39,026 nt of DNA from JALYLC01 sp035696365 (GTDB lineage Bacteria > Actinomycetota > Thermoleophilia > Gaiellales > JALYLC01): positions 1 through 39,026 of the forward strand of contig DASRQS010000013.1 of assembly GCA_035696365.1 (NCBI GenBank), written 5' to 3'. Positions 1-7,375 of this stretch are shown here, piece after piece. The position numbers and the translations under genes were made by a program. Within the stretch, counting starts at the first letter, position 1. The number at the start of each line of letters is the position of its first letter. The notes under the pieces are model-generated. The model had not been told where the DNA came from and did not search any database. It saw only the letters and a list, made by a program, of their open reading frames with translations.

Positions 1-571
1 GCAGGTCGTCACCGTCAAGATCGACTCCGACCAGATCGGGCTCATCATCGGCAAGGGCGGCGAGACGATCCGCGGCCTCGAGGAGGAGTTCGACTGCAAG
101 ATCGACATCGAGGAGGACGGCTTCGTCCGCATCTACGCCTCGAGCGCGGCGATGGGCGAAGGCTGCCGCCAGCGCATCGAGGAGATGACGCGGCCGATCT
201 CCGTCGGCACCGTCTATCGCGACCGCAAGGTCGTCAAGACGGCCGAGTTCGGCGCCTTCGTCGAGCTGCGCAAGGGCACCGACGGCCTCCTGCACGCCTC
301 GCGCATCTCGCCGGGCGTGCGCGTCGACTCCGTCGACCAGGTGCTCACCCGCGGCGACGTCGTCACCGTCGAGGTCACCGAGGTGGACACCGAGCGCGGA
401 CGCGTCGGCCTCAAGCTCGTCTCCAAGACGGAGAACGGCGCCGAGGTCACGGCCGAGGCGATCGGCGCGCGCTACAAGGAACAGTTCCCGAACGCCGGCC
501 AGGGCGGCGGTCAGCGCCCGCCCCGTGACGGCGACCGGCAGGGCGGCGGCCGCGAGCGCAGCCGTCGCTAG
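1..571 (+). CDS. pnp: Polyribonucleotide nucleotidyltransferase (PNPase), C-terminal part
   Basis: PNPase degrades RNA 3' to 5' by phosphorolysis. Only the RNA-binding tail is present; the reading frame is open from base 2, so the two RNase PH cores lie upstream of the window. A KH domain comes first, with its GxxG loop in IIGKGGETI at about residues 15-23 of the visible part. An S1 domain follows from about residue 69 (GTVYRD...EFGAFVEL...GLLHASRIS), then a low-complexity Gly/Arg tail (GGGQRPPRDGDRQGGGRERSRR region) ending in TAG at 569-571. KH then S1 at the C terminus is the PNPase architecture, and the nearby M16 peptidase and dapB match the usual actinobacterial pnp neighbourhood. The next gene's GTG start lies inside this tail. 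Confidence 0.95.
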   Translation, partial: QVVTVKIDSDQIGLIIGKGGETIRGLEEEFDCKIDIEEDGFVRIYASSAAMGEGCRQRIEEMTRPISVGTVYRDRKVVKTAEFGAFVELRKGTDGLLHASRISPGVRVDSVDQVLTRGDVVTVEVTEVDTERGRVGLKLVSKTENGAEVTAEAIGARYKEQFPNAGQGGGQRPPRDGDRQGGGRERSRR

Positions 572-1418
572 TGAACTGACGGAGGTACGCGCGGCGGGGC
601 TGGCCGTTTCCCTCGCGGGAGACAAGTCGGCCCCGCCGCTCGTGCTGCTGCACGGCCTGGCCGAGCGGCGGCAGGTGTTCTCCGGGCTGATGGCGGTGCT
701 CGCGCCGCAGCTGCGGGTGGTCGCGATGGATCTCCCAGGCTTCGGCGGGTCGCCACCGCTCCCTGGCGGCGGGTTCGACCTCGGCGCCGTCTGCGAGCGC
801 GTCGAGGCAGCGATCGCGGAGCTCGGGCTGGAGCGGCCGGCGATGCTCGGCCATTCGCTCGGCGGCGGCGTCACCGTGCGCTACGCGGCCGAGCGGCGCG
901 GTGCGTTGCAGGCGCTCGTCCTGATCGCGCCGGCCGGCCTGATCGCGAGCGGTGCGGTGCGGCCCTCGTGGCGGCATCCCCGCCTCCACGCGCTGGGCCG
1001 GATTGCGCTCCGCGCCGCGATGCCGCTGATCGTCTCGCGGCGCGGCTTGCGCGAGCGAGCGTTCAACCGTGTCGTCGGCGATCCCGCCTCGCTGGACGCC
1101 GACCTCGCGCGCGAGTTGCTGATGGGAGCCGCGCAGGGCCGCTCGACGCCCGCGGCGGGAATCGAGATCGTCTACGCGGGTCTGCGCGACCGGCTCGACG
1201 CCCTCACGCTGCCCACCCTCGTCGTATGGGGGGCGCGCGACCACGTCGTCTCGCCGCGCTACGCCGAGCCGCTGCGCGACGCGCTGCCCGACGGCCGGCT
1301 GCTGCTGCTGCCGGAGGCCGGGCACGTGCCGATGAGTGAGCAGCCCGACGCGGTTGCCTCGGCCGTGCTCGCGCTCCTCCAGGAGGCGAGAGCGCCTGAC
1401 GTCGTGCCTCAGCTGTAG
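525..1418 (+). CDS. Alpha/beta-fold hydrolase
   Basis: A 297-residue serine hydrolase of the alpha/beta fold; substrate unknown. The visible triad is complete: Ser111 in the elbow GHSLGG, Asp239 in GARDHVVSP and His267 in EAGHVPMSEQPD. The oxyanion-hole HG lies in VLLHGLAERRQ near residue 44. A cap region sits between about residues 140 and 205. The GTG at 525 is the only common start before the conserved core and overlaps the end of pnp by 47 nt in another frame, so translation could instead begin slightly downstream at a rarer codon. Its 3' end overlaps the convergent alcohol dehydrogenase by 10 nt. It may be cotranscribed with pnp, but nothing indicates a role in RNA metabolism. MhpC/BioH-like esterases are the nearest general comparison. 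Confidence 0.85.
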   Translation: MTATGRAAAASAAVASELTEVRAAGLAVSLAGDKSAPPLVLLHGLAERRQVFSGLMAVLAPQLRVVAMDLPGFGGSPPLPGGGFDLGAVCERVEAAIAELGLERPAMLGHSLGGGVTVRYAAERRGALQALVLIAPAGLIASGAVRPSWRHPRLHALGRIALRAAMPLIVSRRGLRERAFNRVVGDPASLDADLARELLMGAAQGRSTPAAGIEIVYAGLRDRLDALTLPTLVVWGARDHVVSPRYAEPLRDALPDGRLLLLPEAGHVPMSEQPDAVASAVLALLQEARAPDVVPQL

Positions 1419-2512
1419 ACGATCACGGCGCGGCCACCGCGCCGCGCGCGCATGTCGTCGAAGGCGCTGTCGACCTCCTCCAGCGCGATCCGCCGCGTGA
1501 TCAGCCGGTCGATCGGGAGCTTGCCGGCCTCGTAGAGGGCGGCGATGCGCGGGAAGTCGATGGGCGCGACCGACGAGCCGTAGTTCGAGCCGAGCACGCT
1601 GTGGCCGAATTCGGCCATGCCGAAGCCGGAGAAGCTGACCCGCACGTCCTCGGGCGTCATGCCGACCATCACGGCGCTGCCGCCGAGGCAGATGAGGTCG
1701 GGCATCAGCTCGATCGTGCGCTGCAGGCCGATCGCCTCGAAGGCGTAGTCGGCGCCACCCGGCACGATCGCCCTCACGGCCGCGGCGACGTCGCCGTCAC
1801 CGCGCACGGCATGCGTGGCGCCGACGTCGCGCGCCTGCTCGAGCTTCGGGTCCTCGACGTCCACGGCGATGATCGGGTGCGCGCCGGCGAGCGCGGCGCC
1901 CATCACGACCGACAGGCCCACTCCGCCGCAGCCGATCACGACGACCGAGGAACCGGGCTCGACCTGTGCCGTGTTGGTGACGGCTCCCACGCCGGTGGTG
2001 ACGGAGCAGCCGATCAGGCAGGCGATCTCGAACGGGACGGCGGCCGGAACGGGGATGACGGCCGAGGCGGGGACGACGGCGGCCTCGGCGAACGTCCCGA
2101 CCGAGAGGTACTGGTAGACCTCGGTGCCGTCCTCGCGGCGAAGCCGCAGCGTCCCGTCGTCGAGCGTGCTGTCGTTGATGCGAGTCTCGCTGCAGGCCCA
2201 GGAGCGGCCGCGCAGGCAGGCTCGGCAGTGACCGCAGGCGTAGCGCCAGGAGAGCACCGCCGTGTCGCCGGGCGCCAGGCCGGCGACGCCGGGCCCGATC
2301 GCCTCGACCGTGCCCGCGCCCTCGTGGCCGAGCACCAGCGGCAGCGGCACGGTCCATTCGCCGTCGACGGCATGCAGGTCCGAGTGGCAGACGCCGCTCG
2401 CCCCGTAGCGCACGCGGACCTCGCCGGGGCCGGGGTCGGACAGCTCGAGCGTCTCGATGGCCAGCGGCGAACGGGGCGCGTGCAGGACGGCGGCACTCAC
2501 GGAGGTCGTCAT
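1409..2512 (-). CDS. Zinc-dependent alcohol dehydrogenase (MDR superfamily)
   Basis: A 367-residue medium-chain dehydrogenase predicted to oxidise an alcohol, or reduce an aldehyde, with NAD(P). Catalytic zinc ligands are visible as Cys42 (GVCHSD), His63 (GHEGAG) and Cys169 (IGCSVTTG). The structural zinc loop is intact with Cys93, Cys96, Cys99 and Cys107. The dinucleotide-binding turn is GCGGVG at 194-199, followed by VDVEDPK, whose Asp favours NAD over NADP. The motifs and spacing resemble the class III/NDMA-dependent branch of the family, but the substrate cannot be read from sequence. It is divergent from the M16 peptidase gene across a 33-bp gap and breaks the usual pnp-M16 neighbourhood, so it looks like an insertion into a conserved locus. 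The ATG at 2512 gives a normal N terminus. Confidence 0.9.
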   Translation of the reverse strand: MTTSVSAAVLHAPRSPLAIETLELSDPGPGEVRVRYGASGVCHSDLHAVDGEWTVPLPLVLGHEGAGTVEAIGPGVAGLAPGDTAVLSWRYACGHCRACLRGRSWACSETRINDSTLDDGTLRLRREDGTEVYQYLSVGTFAEAAVVPASAVIPVPAAVPFEIACLIGCSVTTGVGAVTNTAQVEPGSSVVVIGCGGVGLSVVMGAALAGAHPIIAVDVEDPKLEQARDVGATHAVRGDGDVAAAVRAIVPGGADYAFEAIGLQRTIELMPDLICLGGSAVMVGMTPEDVRVSFSGFGMAEFGHSVLGSNYGSSVAPIDFPRIAALYEAGKLPIDRLITRRIALEEVDSAFDDMRARRGGRAVIVYS

Positions 2513-2517
2513 AGGCC

Positions 2518-2545
2518 CCGGAGCATCTCACGTACGCTCCGGCCC
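2518..2545. promoter_or_regulatory. Inverted repeat and possible -10 in a short divergent promoter
   Basis: The 33-bp gap between two divergent start codons contains an inverted repeat, CCGGAGC at 2518-2524 and GCTCCGG at 2536-2542, separated by 11 bp. A TACGCT hexamer at 2533-2538 lies 7 nt before the GTG of the M16 gene and overlaps the right arm. The arrangement would suit an operator controlling one or both genes, or a hairpin in the dehydrogenase leader. Only the repeat is seen directly; its function is inferred. Confidence 0.4.
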
Positions 2546-3820
2546 GTGCACGAGCAGACGACTCTCCCCAGCGGCCTCCGCGTCATCTCCGAGACGATCG
2601 ATTCCGTGCGCTCGGTGGCCGTGGGCGTGTTCGTCGGCGTCGGTGCCCGCGACGAACGCCGGCCGGAGGCGGGCGTCACGCATCTGATCGAGCATCTGCT
2701 GTTCAAGGGCAGCGAGCGCTTCGACCAGGTCGAGATCGCGCGCGTCTCCGATCGCCTCGGCTCCGAGCTGAACGCCTTCACGACGCGCGAGTCGACCGTT
2801 CTTCACGTGCGCGTGCTGGACGAGCACCTGCCGCTGGCCCTGGACGTGATGTGCGACATGGCCGCGCGGCCGCGCTTCGAGGCCGAGGCCCTGGAGTCGG
2901 AGCGCGAGGTCGTGCTCGAGGAGATCGCGATGATCGAGGACGATCCCTCCGATCTCGTGCACGACCTGGCGGCCCGCTGCGTCTTCGGGGACCACGAGCT
3001 CGGCCGGCCTGTGATCGGCACGGCCGAGACCGTACGTGGGCTCACGATTGGCGACATCGCGGGGTATCACTCCAAGCGCTACGGCGCGGGCAATGTGGTC
3101 GTCGCCGCAGCCGGCAACATCGAGCATGACGCCTTCCGCGGGCTCGTCTCCGACCGCCCGCAGCTCGGCGCGGCCGAGCGGGCCGAGCGCTCGACCCCCG
3201 TTGTGGTCGGCGGCCGCCAGCTCTTCCTGGCACGCGACACCGAGCAGTACCACGTGTGCCTCTCGGCTCCCGGGCTGCCCCGCGACGACGACCGCCGCTT
3301 CGCCCTCGCGCTGCTCGACCACGTGCTCGGCGCCGCCGCCTCTTCCAGGCTCGTCCAGGAGATCCGCGAGGAGCGCGGCATGGCCTACAGCGTCTACAGC
3401 TACACGGCGAGCTACGACGACGCGGGCCAGGTCGGCATCTATGTCGGCACGCGCGCGGAGCACGTTGGGGAGTGCGTGGAGATCGCCCGTGCGCAGATGG
3501 CCGACTTCGCCTCCGGCGGCCTCACGGCCGACGAGCTCGGACGCGCCAAGGAGAGCGTCAAGGGCCGCATGCTGCTGGCGCTCGAGTCGACGTCGTCGCG
3601 CATGTCGCGGCTCGGCCGCGCGGTGCTGAGCGGCAGCGAGATCCTCTCGCTGGACGAGGTCGCGGCGCGCGTGGACGCGGTCACGCATGACGACATCACG
3701 GCGATGGCGGCCGAGCTGTTCGCGCCCGGGTGCTTCTCGATCGCCGGCATCGGCCCCGATCACGATCGCTTCACGGCCGCCGTGGGAGGCGAGGTCGCCC
3801 TGCTGGAGGCGGTGGCGTGA
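2546..3820 (+). CDS. M16-family zinc metallopeptidase (processing-peptidase type)
   Basis: A 424-residue pitrilysin-family (M16B) peptidase, predicted cytoplasmic with no signal peptide. The inverted zinc motif HxxEH is His46-Leu-Ile-Glu49-His50, and the third ligand is Glu126 in VVLEEI, the usual 76 residues on. A C-terminal M16 domain (about 190-400) contains the typical R-E-x-R-G-M-A-Y-S-V region. The length fits the short bacterial one-chain class that sits beside pnp in actinobacteria, often called pepR. The GTG at 2546 is chosen because the protein then begins just before the conserved LPSGLRVISE strand; the open frame continues upstream, but only as the antisense of the dehydrogenase gene. 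The stop overlaps the dapB start (GTGA). The natural substrate is unknown. Confidence 0.93.
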   Translation: MHEQTTLPSGLRVISETIDSVRSVAVGVFVGVGARDERRPEAGVTHLIEHLLFKGSERFDQVEIARVSDRLGSELNAFTTRESTVLHVRVLDEHLPLALDVMCDMAARPRFEAEALESEREVVLEEIAMIEDDPSDLVHDLAARCVFGDHELGRPVIGTAETVRGLTIGDIAGYHSKRYGAGNVVVAAAGNIEHDAFRGLVSDRPQLGAAERAERSTPVVVGGRQLFLARDTEQYHVCLSAPGLPRDDDRRFALALLDHVLGAAASSRLVQEIREERGMAYSVYSYTASYDDAGQVGIYVGTRAEHVGECVEIARAQMADFASGGLTADELGRAKESVKGRMLLALESTSSRMSRLGRAVLSGSEILSLDEVAARVDAVTHDDITAMAAELFAPGCFSIAGIGPDHDRFTAAVGGEVALLEAVA

Positions 3821-4521
3821 CCCGGGTCATCCTGGCCGGGGCGAGTGGCCGCACCGGCACGCCCGTCGGCGCGGCCATCGCGGCCGCGGAGGACATCGAC
3901 CTCGTCGCCCGCGTTGCGCCGAGCCTCGCCGGCACCGGGCCGGGGTGCTACGGCTCGCTGGTGGAGGCGCTGGCCGACGCGCCCGCCGACGTGCTCGTCG
4001 ACCTCACCCGGCCCGAGCTCGGCGAGGAGCACGCGCTGGCCGCGCTTGCACAGGGACTGGCCGTCGTGCTCGGCACGACCGGGCTGGACGCCGAGGCGCG
4101 CGAGCGGGTCGACGCCGCGGCGCATGCAGCCGAGCTGCCCGCGTTCTACGCCCCGAACTTCTCGCTCGGCGCGGTGCTCGCCATGCAGTTCGCCGAGCAG
4201 GCCGCCGCGTTGTTCCCCCACGTGGAGATCGTCGAGCTGCATTCCCAGCACAAGGTCGACGCCCCGTCGGGCACCGCGGAGGCCACCGCCGAGCGCATCC
4301 GCGCTGTCACCGGGCACGACGTCCCCATCCACTCGGTTCGGCTCCCCGGCCTCGTGGCCCACCAGGAGACGCTGCTCGGCGGGGAGGGCCAGCTGCTCAC
4401 GATCCGCCACGACGCGACCTCGCGCGAGGCGTTCGCTCCCGGCGTGCTGCTCGCCGTGCGCCGCGTGCGCGAGCTCCCGCCGGGCCTGACGGTCGGCCTC
4501 GAGACGTTCCTGACGCCCTAG
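3817..4521 (+). CDS. dapB: 4-hydroxy-tetrahydrodipicolinate reductase
   Basis: DapB reduces the product of DapA with NAD(P)H in the lysine/diaminopimelate pathway. At 234 residues it is a little shorter than most homologues. The Rossmann loop GASGRTG lies at residues 8-14, GTTG near residue 88, and the catalytic segment reads ELHSQHKVDAPSGTA (140-154). His142 and Lys146 match the catalytic His and Lys of the E. coli enzyme (His159, Lys163), but the residue after the catalytic His is Ser143, where E. coli has a second His. The rest of the substrate loop, including GEGQLLTIRHDATSREAFAPG as two adjoining blocks, is conserved. The start overlaps the M16 stop by 4 nt, implying translational coupling. 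dapA follows after 50 nt. Confidence 0.93.
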   Translation: MTRVILAGASGRTGTPVGAAIAAAEDIDLVARVAPSLAGTGPGCYGSLVEALADAPADVLVDLTRPELGEEHALAALAQGLAVVLGTTGLDAEARERVDAAAHAAELPAFYAPNFSLGAVLAMQFAEQAAALFPHVEIVELHSQHKVDAPSGTAEATAERIRAVTGHDVPIHSVRLPGLVAHQETLLGGEGQLLTIRHDATSREAFAPGVLLAVRRVRELPPGLTVGLETFLTP

Positions 4522-4540
4522 AACGTCTGAGAACGTCTTG
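4502..4540 (+). repeat. Direct repeat with complementary arm at the dapB/dapA junction
   Basis: Two near-identical decamers, GAACGTCTGA and GAACGTCTTG, lie side by side at 4521-4540. AGACGTTC at 4502-4509, inside the end of dapB, is the reverse complement of GAACGTCT, so the RNA can form an 8-bp hairpin with either copy. The second copy overlaps the candidate -35 of dapA. It could be an operator, a weak terminator/attenuator, or chance; no U-run follows. Confidence 0.4.
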
Positions 4541-4565
4541 GCTCGGCCCTGCTGGCAGCTATGAT
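4538..4565 (+). promoter_or_regulatory. Candidate leaderless promoter of dapA
   Basis: TTGGCT (4538-4543) and TATGAT (4560-4565) are separated by 16 bp and fit a sigma70-type promoter. The hexamer TATGAT is 6 nt before the GTG start at 4572, so the transcript would begin at or next to the start codon. No Shine-Dalgarno sequence precedes the gene, consistent with leaderless translation. Confidence 0.5.
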
Positions 4566-4571
4566 CGCTAC

Positions 4572-5486
4572 GTGATTTCGCAGCAATCAGCACGCGCAGA
4601 GCCGCCGGCAGGGCGCATCTGCACCGCGATGGCAACGCCGTTCGCGGCGGCCGGCACGCTCGACCTGGAGGCGGCGCGCTCGCTCGCGCGCTACCTCGTC
4701 GCTCACGGCTCCGAGGGGCTCGTGCTGGCGGGGACGACGGGCGAGGGCCCGACCCTGACGGACGACGAGAAGCTCGCGCTGTTCGAGGCCGTGCTCGACG
4801 AGGTGGGCTCCGACGCGCGCGTGATCGCCAACACGGGCACCTACGACACGGCGCACTCGGTGCACCTCACGCGCGACGCCCGCCGGCTCGGCGTGCACGG
4901 CATCCTGGCGGTCACGCCGTACTACAACAAGCCTCCCGCGGAGGGCCTGGCACGGCACTTCGCGGCGATCGCTGCGGCCGCGGACGGCCTGCCCGTGGTC
5001 ATCTACAACATCCCGCAGCGGGTGATCCTCAACCTCGAGCCCGCGCTGCTCGCTCGTCTGGCGCGCGAGAGCGCGAATGTCGTCGCTGTCAAGCAGGCGA
5101 CCACCGATCTCGACCAGGCGCGCGCGATCCTCGACGCCGGCCTCGTGCTCTACGCGGGCAACGACGACCTGCTCGCGCCCTTCCTCGAGCTCGGCGGGTC
5201 CGGCGGCATCCATGTCGCCTCGCACCTCGTGGGGCTCGACATGCTGCGCATGTGCGAGCTTGCGGAGGCCGGCGACTTCGACGGCATGCGGGCACTCGAC
5301 CGGGAGCTGTCGCCGGTCTTCGAGGCGATGAACGTGACGACCAATCCGATTCCGCTCAAGGCGGCGCTCGAGCTCATCGGGCTCCGCGTAGGCGCCCCCC
5401 GGCTGCCGCTGGTCGAGGCGACCGACGAGCAGTGCGCCGTGCTGCGCTCCGCCCTCGCGGCGAGGGGCCTGACGGCCGCCGCGTGA
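4572..5486 (+). CDS. dapA: 4-hydroxy-tetrahydrodipicolinate synthase
   Basis: DapA condenses pyruvate with aspartate semialdehyde, the first committed step of the lysine/diaminopimelate pathway. The 304-residue TIM barrel contains LAGTTGEGPTL with the TTGE substrate motif (about 54-57), VTPYYNKP, Tyr145 in VVIYNIPQR and the Schiff-base lysine Lys174 in VVAVKQAT. The length is typical. The GTG at 4572 places a short N-terminal extension before the conserved GRICTAMATPF. It lies 50 nt after dapB, with a possible promoter of its own, and its stop overlaps the rnj start (GTGA). Feedback by lysine, known in some family members, cannot be judged from the sequence. Confidence 0.96.
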   Translation: MISQQSARAEPPAGRICTAMATPFAAAGTLDLEAARSLARYLVAHGSEGLVLAGTTGEGPTLTDDEKLALFEAVLDEVGSDARVIANTGTYDTAHSVHLTRDARRLGVHGILAVTPYYNKPPAEGLARHFAAIAAAADGLPVVIYNIPQRVILNLEPALLARLARESANVVAVKQATTDLDQARAILDAGLVLYAGNDDLLAPFLELGGSGGIHVASHLVGLDMLRMCELAEAGDFDGMRALDRELSPVFEAMNVTTNPIPLKAALELIGLRVGAPRLPLVEATDEQCAVLRSALAARGLTAAA

Positions 5487-7147
5487 GCGACGTCGTACGC
5501 ATCATCCCGCTCGGCGGCCTCGGGCAGATCGGCAACAACCTGACCGTCGTCGAGCAGGGCGAGCGCCGCGTGCTGATCGACTGCGGCCTCTCGTTCCCGC
5601 GCGACGAGATGCCCGGCGTCGACCTCGTCCTGCCCGACTTCGCTTACCTGCGCGAGGCGCCGGGCGGCATCGACGCCGTCATCCTCACCCACGGCCACGA
5701 GGATCACATCGGCGCGCTCCCGTACGTGATGCGCGAGATCGGCGTGCGCGAGGTGTGGGGCACGCGTCTCACGCTCGGCATGGTGAAGTCGAAGCTGGAC
5801 GAGCACGGGCTGCTGCGCGACGCCGAGTTCATCGAGATCGACCCCGACGGCGACCCGGTCGCGTGCGGGCCCTTCGCGGCCGAGTTTGCGCGCGTCACGC
5901 ACTCCGTGCCCGATGCGGTGGCGGTCGCGCTGCACACCACCGAGGGCACCATCCTGCACACGGGCGACTACAAGATCGACCACACGCCGATCGACGGCCG
6001 GCCGACCGACCTCGCCAAGCTCGCGCGCCTCGGCTCCGACGGCGTCGACCTCATGCTGGCCGACTCCACGAACGCCGAGCGTCCCGGCATCACGCAGTCC
6101 GAGCAGCTCGTCGCCGCCGCGCTCAAACGCATCATCCGCGACGCGCCCGGCCGCGTGATCGTGACGAGCTTCTCCTCGCACATCCACCGCCTGCAGGGCG
6201 TGATCGACGCCTCCGAGGCAAGCGGCCGCAGCGTCGCCGTGGTGGGTCGCTCGATGATCAAGAACCTCAACATCGCGCGCAACCTGGGCTACGCCGACGT
6301 GGAGGAGGGCACGCTCGTCAAGCCGTCCGATCTGGACGAGCTGCGCGATGACCACATCACCGTCCTCTGCACGGGTTCCCAGGGCGAGCCGATGTCGGCG
6401 CTCACGCGCATGGCCTACAGCGACCACCGCCAGGTGCAGATCCGGGAGGGCGACACCGTGATCATGTCGGCCAAGCCGGTGCCGGGTAACGAGCTCGCCG
6501 TCCACGACACGATGAACGCGCTCTGCCGGCGCGGGGCACGCGTGCTCCATCAGGACAACGAGGCGGTGCACGTCTCGGGCCACGGCTCCGCAGAGGAGCT
6601 CAAGATGATGCTCGCGCTCGTGCATCCCAAGGCCTTCATGCCGGTGCACGGCGAGCTGCGGATGCTGGCGGCCCACGCCGCGCTTGCCGAGTCCGTCGGT
6701 GTCCCGACCGGGCGCATCTACGTGTGCGACAACGGCGACGTGCTGGTGCTCGAGCGCGGCTCGGTGCGCCGTGAGGGCTCGGTGGAGGCGGGCGTCGTGT
6801 TCGTCGACGGCCTCGGCATCGGCGACCCAAAGGACGCTGTGCTGCGCGACCGCCGCCAGCTCTCGGCCGACGGCACGCTGATCGTCGTCTGCCAGCTGCA
6901 TCGCGGCCCGTCGCGCGTCGAGCCGGAGGTGATCGCCCGCGGCTTCGCGCCGGAGGGCGCCGACGCCGCCGACGAGCTGCTGGACGAGGTGCGCGCGCAT
7001 GCCAGCACGATCCTCGACCGCCTCGACGCCGACGGCGTGCGCGAGCACAAGCTCCTGCAGAGCCACCTGCACGACGAGCTCGCGGAGCTCGTGTGGAACC
7101 GCGCTCGCAAGCGCCCGCTCGTCCTGCCCGTCGTCGTCGACGTCTAG
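5483..7147 (+). CDS. rnj: Ribonuclease J
   Basis: RNase J is a metallo-beta-lactamase/beta-CASP ribonuclease with endonuclease and 5'-3' exonuclease activity in mRNA decay and rRNA maturation. The 554-residue protein begins with IIPLGGLGQIGNN. The metal motif HGHEDH is at residues 70-75, HTGDYKID follows near 155, and the beta-CASP region contains ADSTNAERPG and the FSSHIHR block. PVHGELRML, conserved near residue 390, precedes the C-terminal domain. The GTG start overlaps the dapA stop by 4 nt, the arrangement common in actinobacteria. The next core gene on this strand is ftsK, but about 7 kb of accessory DNA intervenes. Confidence 0.96.
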   Translation: MSDVVRIIPLGGLGQIGNNLTVVEQGERRVLIDCGLSFPRDEMPGVDLVLPDFAYLREAPGGIDAVILTHGHEDHIGALPYVMREIGVREVWGTRLTLGMVKSKLDEHGLLRDAEFIEIDPDGDPVACGPFAAEFARVTHSVPDAVAVALHTTEGTILHTGDYKIDHTPIDGRPTDLAKLARLGSDGVDLMLADSTNAERPGITQSEQLVAAALKRIIRDAPGRVIVTSFSSHIHRLQGVIDASEASGRSVAVVGRSMIKNLNIARNLGYADVEEGTLVKPSDLDELRDDHITVLCTGSQGEPMSALTRMAYSDHRQVQIREGDTVIMSAKPVPGNELAVHDTMNALCRRGARVLHQDNEAVHVSGHGSAEELKMMLALVHPKAFMPVHGELRMLAAHAALAESVGVPTGRIYVCDNGDVLVLERGSVRREGSVEAGVVFVDGLGIGDPKDAVLRDRRQLSADGTLIVVCQLHRGPSRVEPEVIARGFAPEGADAADELLDEVRAHASTILDRLDADGVREHKLLQSHLHDELAELVWNRARKRPLVLPVVVDV

Positions 7148-7267
7148 GCGGCCGATGCTCCCCTGCAGGACCGCTCGCGCCCGCGCGCGCTGTCAGTGAT
7201 CGCCCCGGCGGACGCGGCGTAGAGGTCCGGCCGGCAGCGCGCGGAAGCAGGATTGGCCGCAGCGCGC

Positions 7268-7339
7268 GCGGGACGTCAAGGGTCAGACCCCGAGTGTCCC
7301 GCGGGACGTCAAGGGTCAGACCCCGAGTGTCCCGCGGGA
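7268..7339. repeat. Tandem 33-bp REP-like repeat (two copies plus a partial third)
   Basis: Two identical 33-bp units occupy 7268-7300 and 7301-7333, followed by the first six bases of a third. Each unit holds the perfect palindrome GGGTCAGACCC and has GGGAC near one end matched by GTCCC at the other, so each can form a hairpin. The core resembles REP-type extragenic palindromes with a GGGTCAGACCC core known from many high-GC genomes, often linked to REP-associated tyrosine transposases; no such gene is present here. The rest of 7148-7375 shows nothing recognisable. The period is a multiple of three, so an open frame runs through it, but the downstream hydrolase does not need it. Confidence 0.85.
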
Positions 7340-7375
7340 TCCGTTTATCCGCTGCCCCTCTGGACATATCGCGAC

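Noticed and set aside
1601..2545. Long N-terminal extension of the M16 peptidase reading frame
   Set aside because: It is the antisense of the alcohol dehydrogenase coding region; the conserved M16 domain starts directly after the GTG at 2546.
2528..3763. 411-codon open frame antisense to the M16 peptidase
   Set aside because: Low-complexity His/Arg/Asp/Glu-rich translation with no motifs; long antisense frames are expected in GC-rich coding DNA. The same applies to other long antisense frames, such as those opposite rnj, ftsK and the metallopeptidase.
7268..7339. CRISPR array
   Set aside because: The units are directly adjacent with no spacers and carry an internal palindrome; no cas gene is present.
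7253..7375. Upstream start for the dehalogenase-like hydrolase, giving a peptide repeat
   Set aside because: The extra residues only translate the 33-bp DNA repeat; the family N terminus begins at MFDGF (7376).
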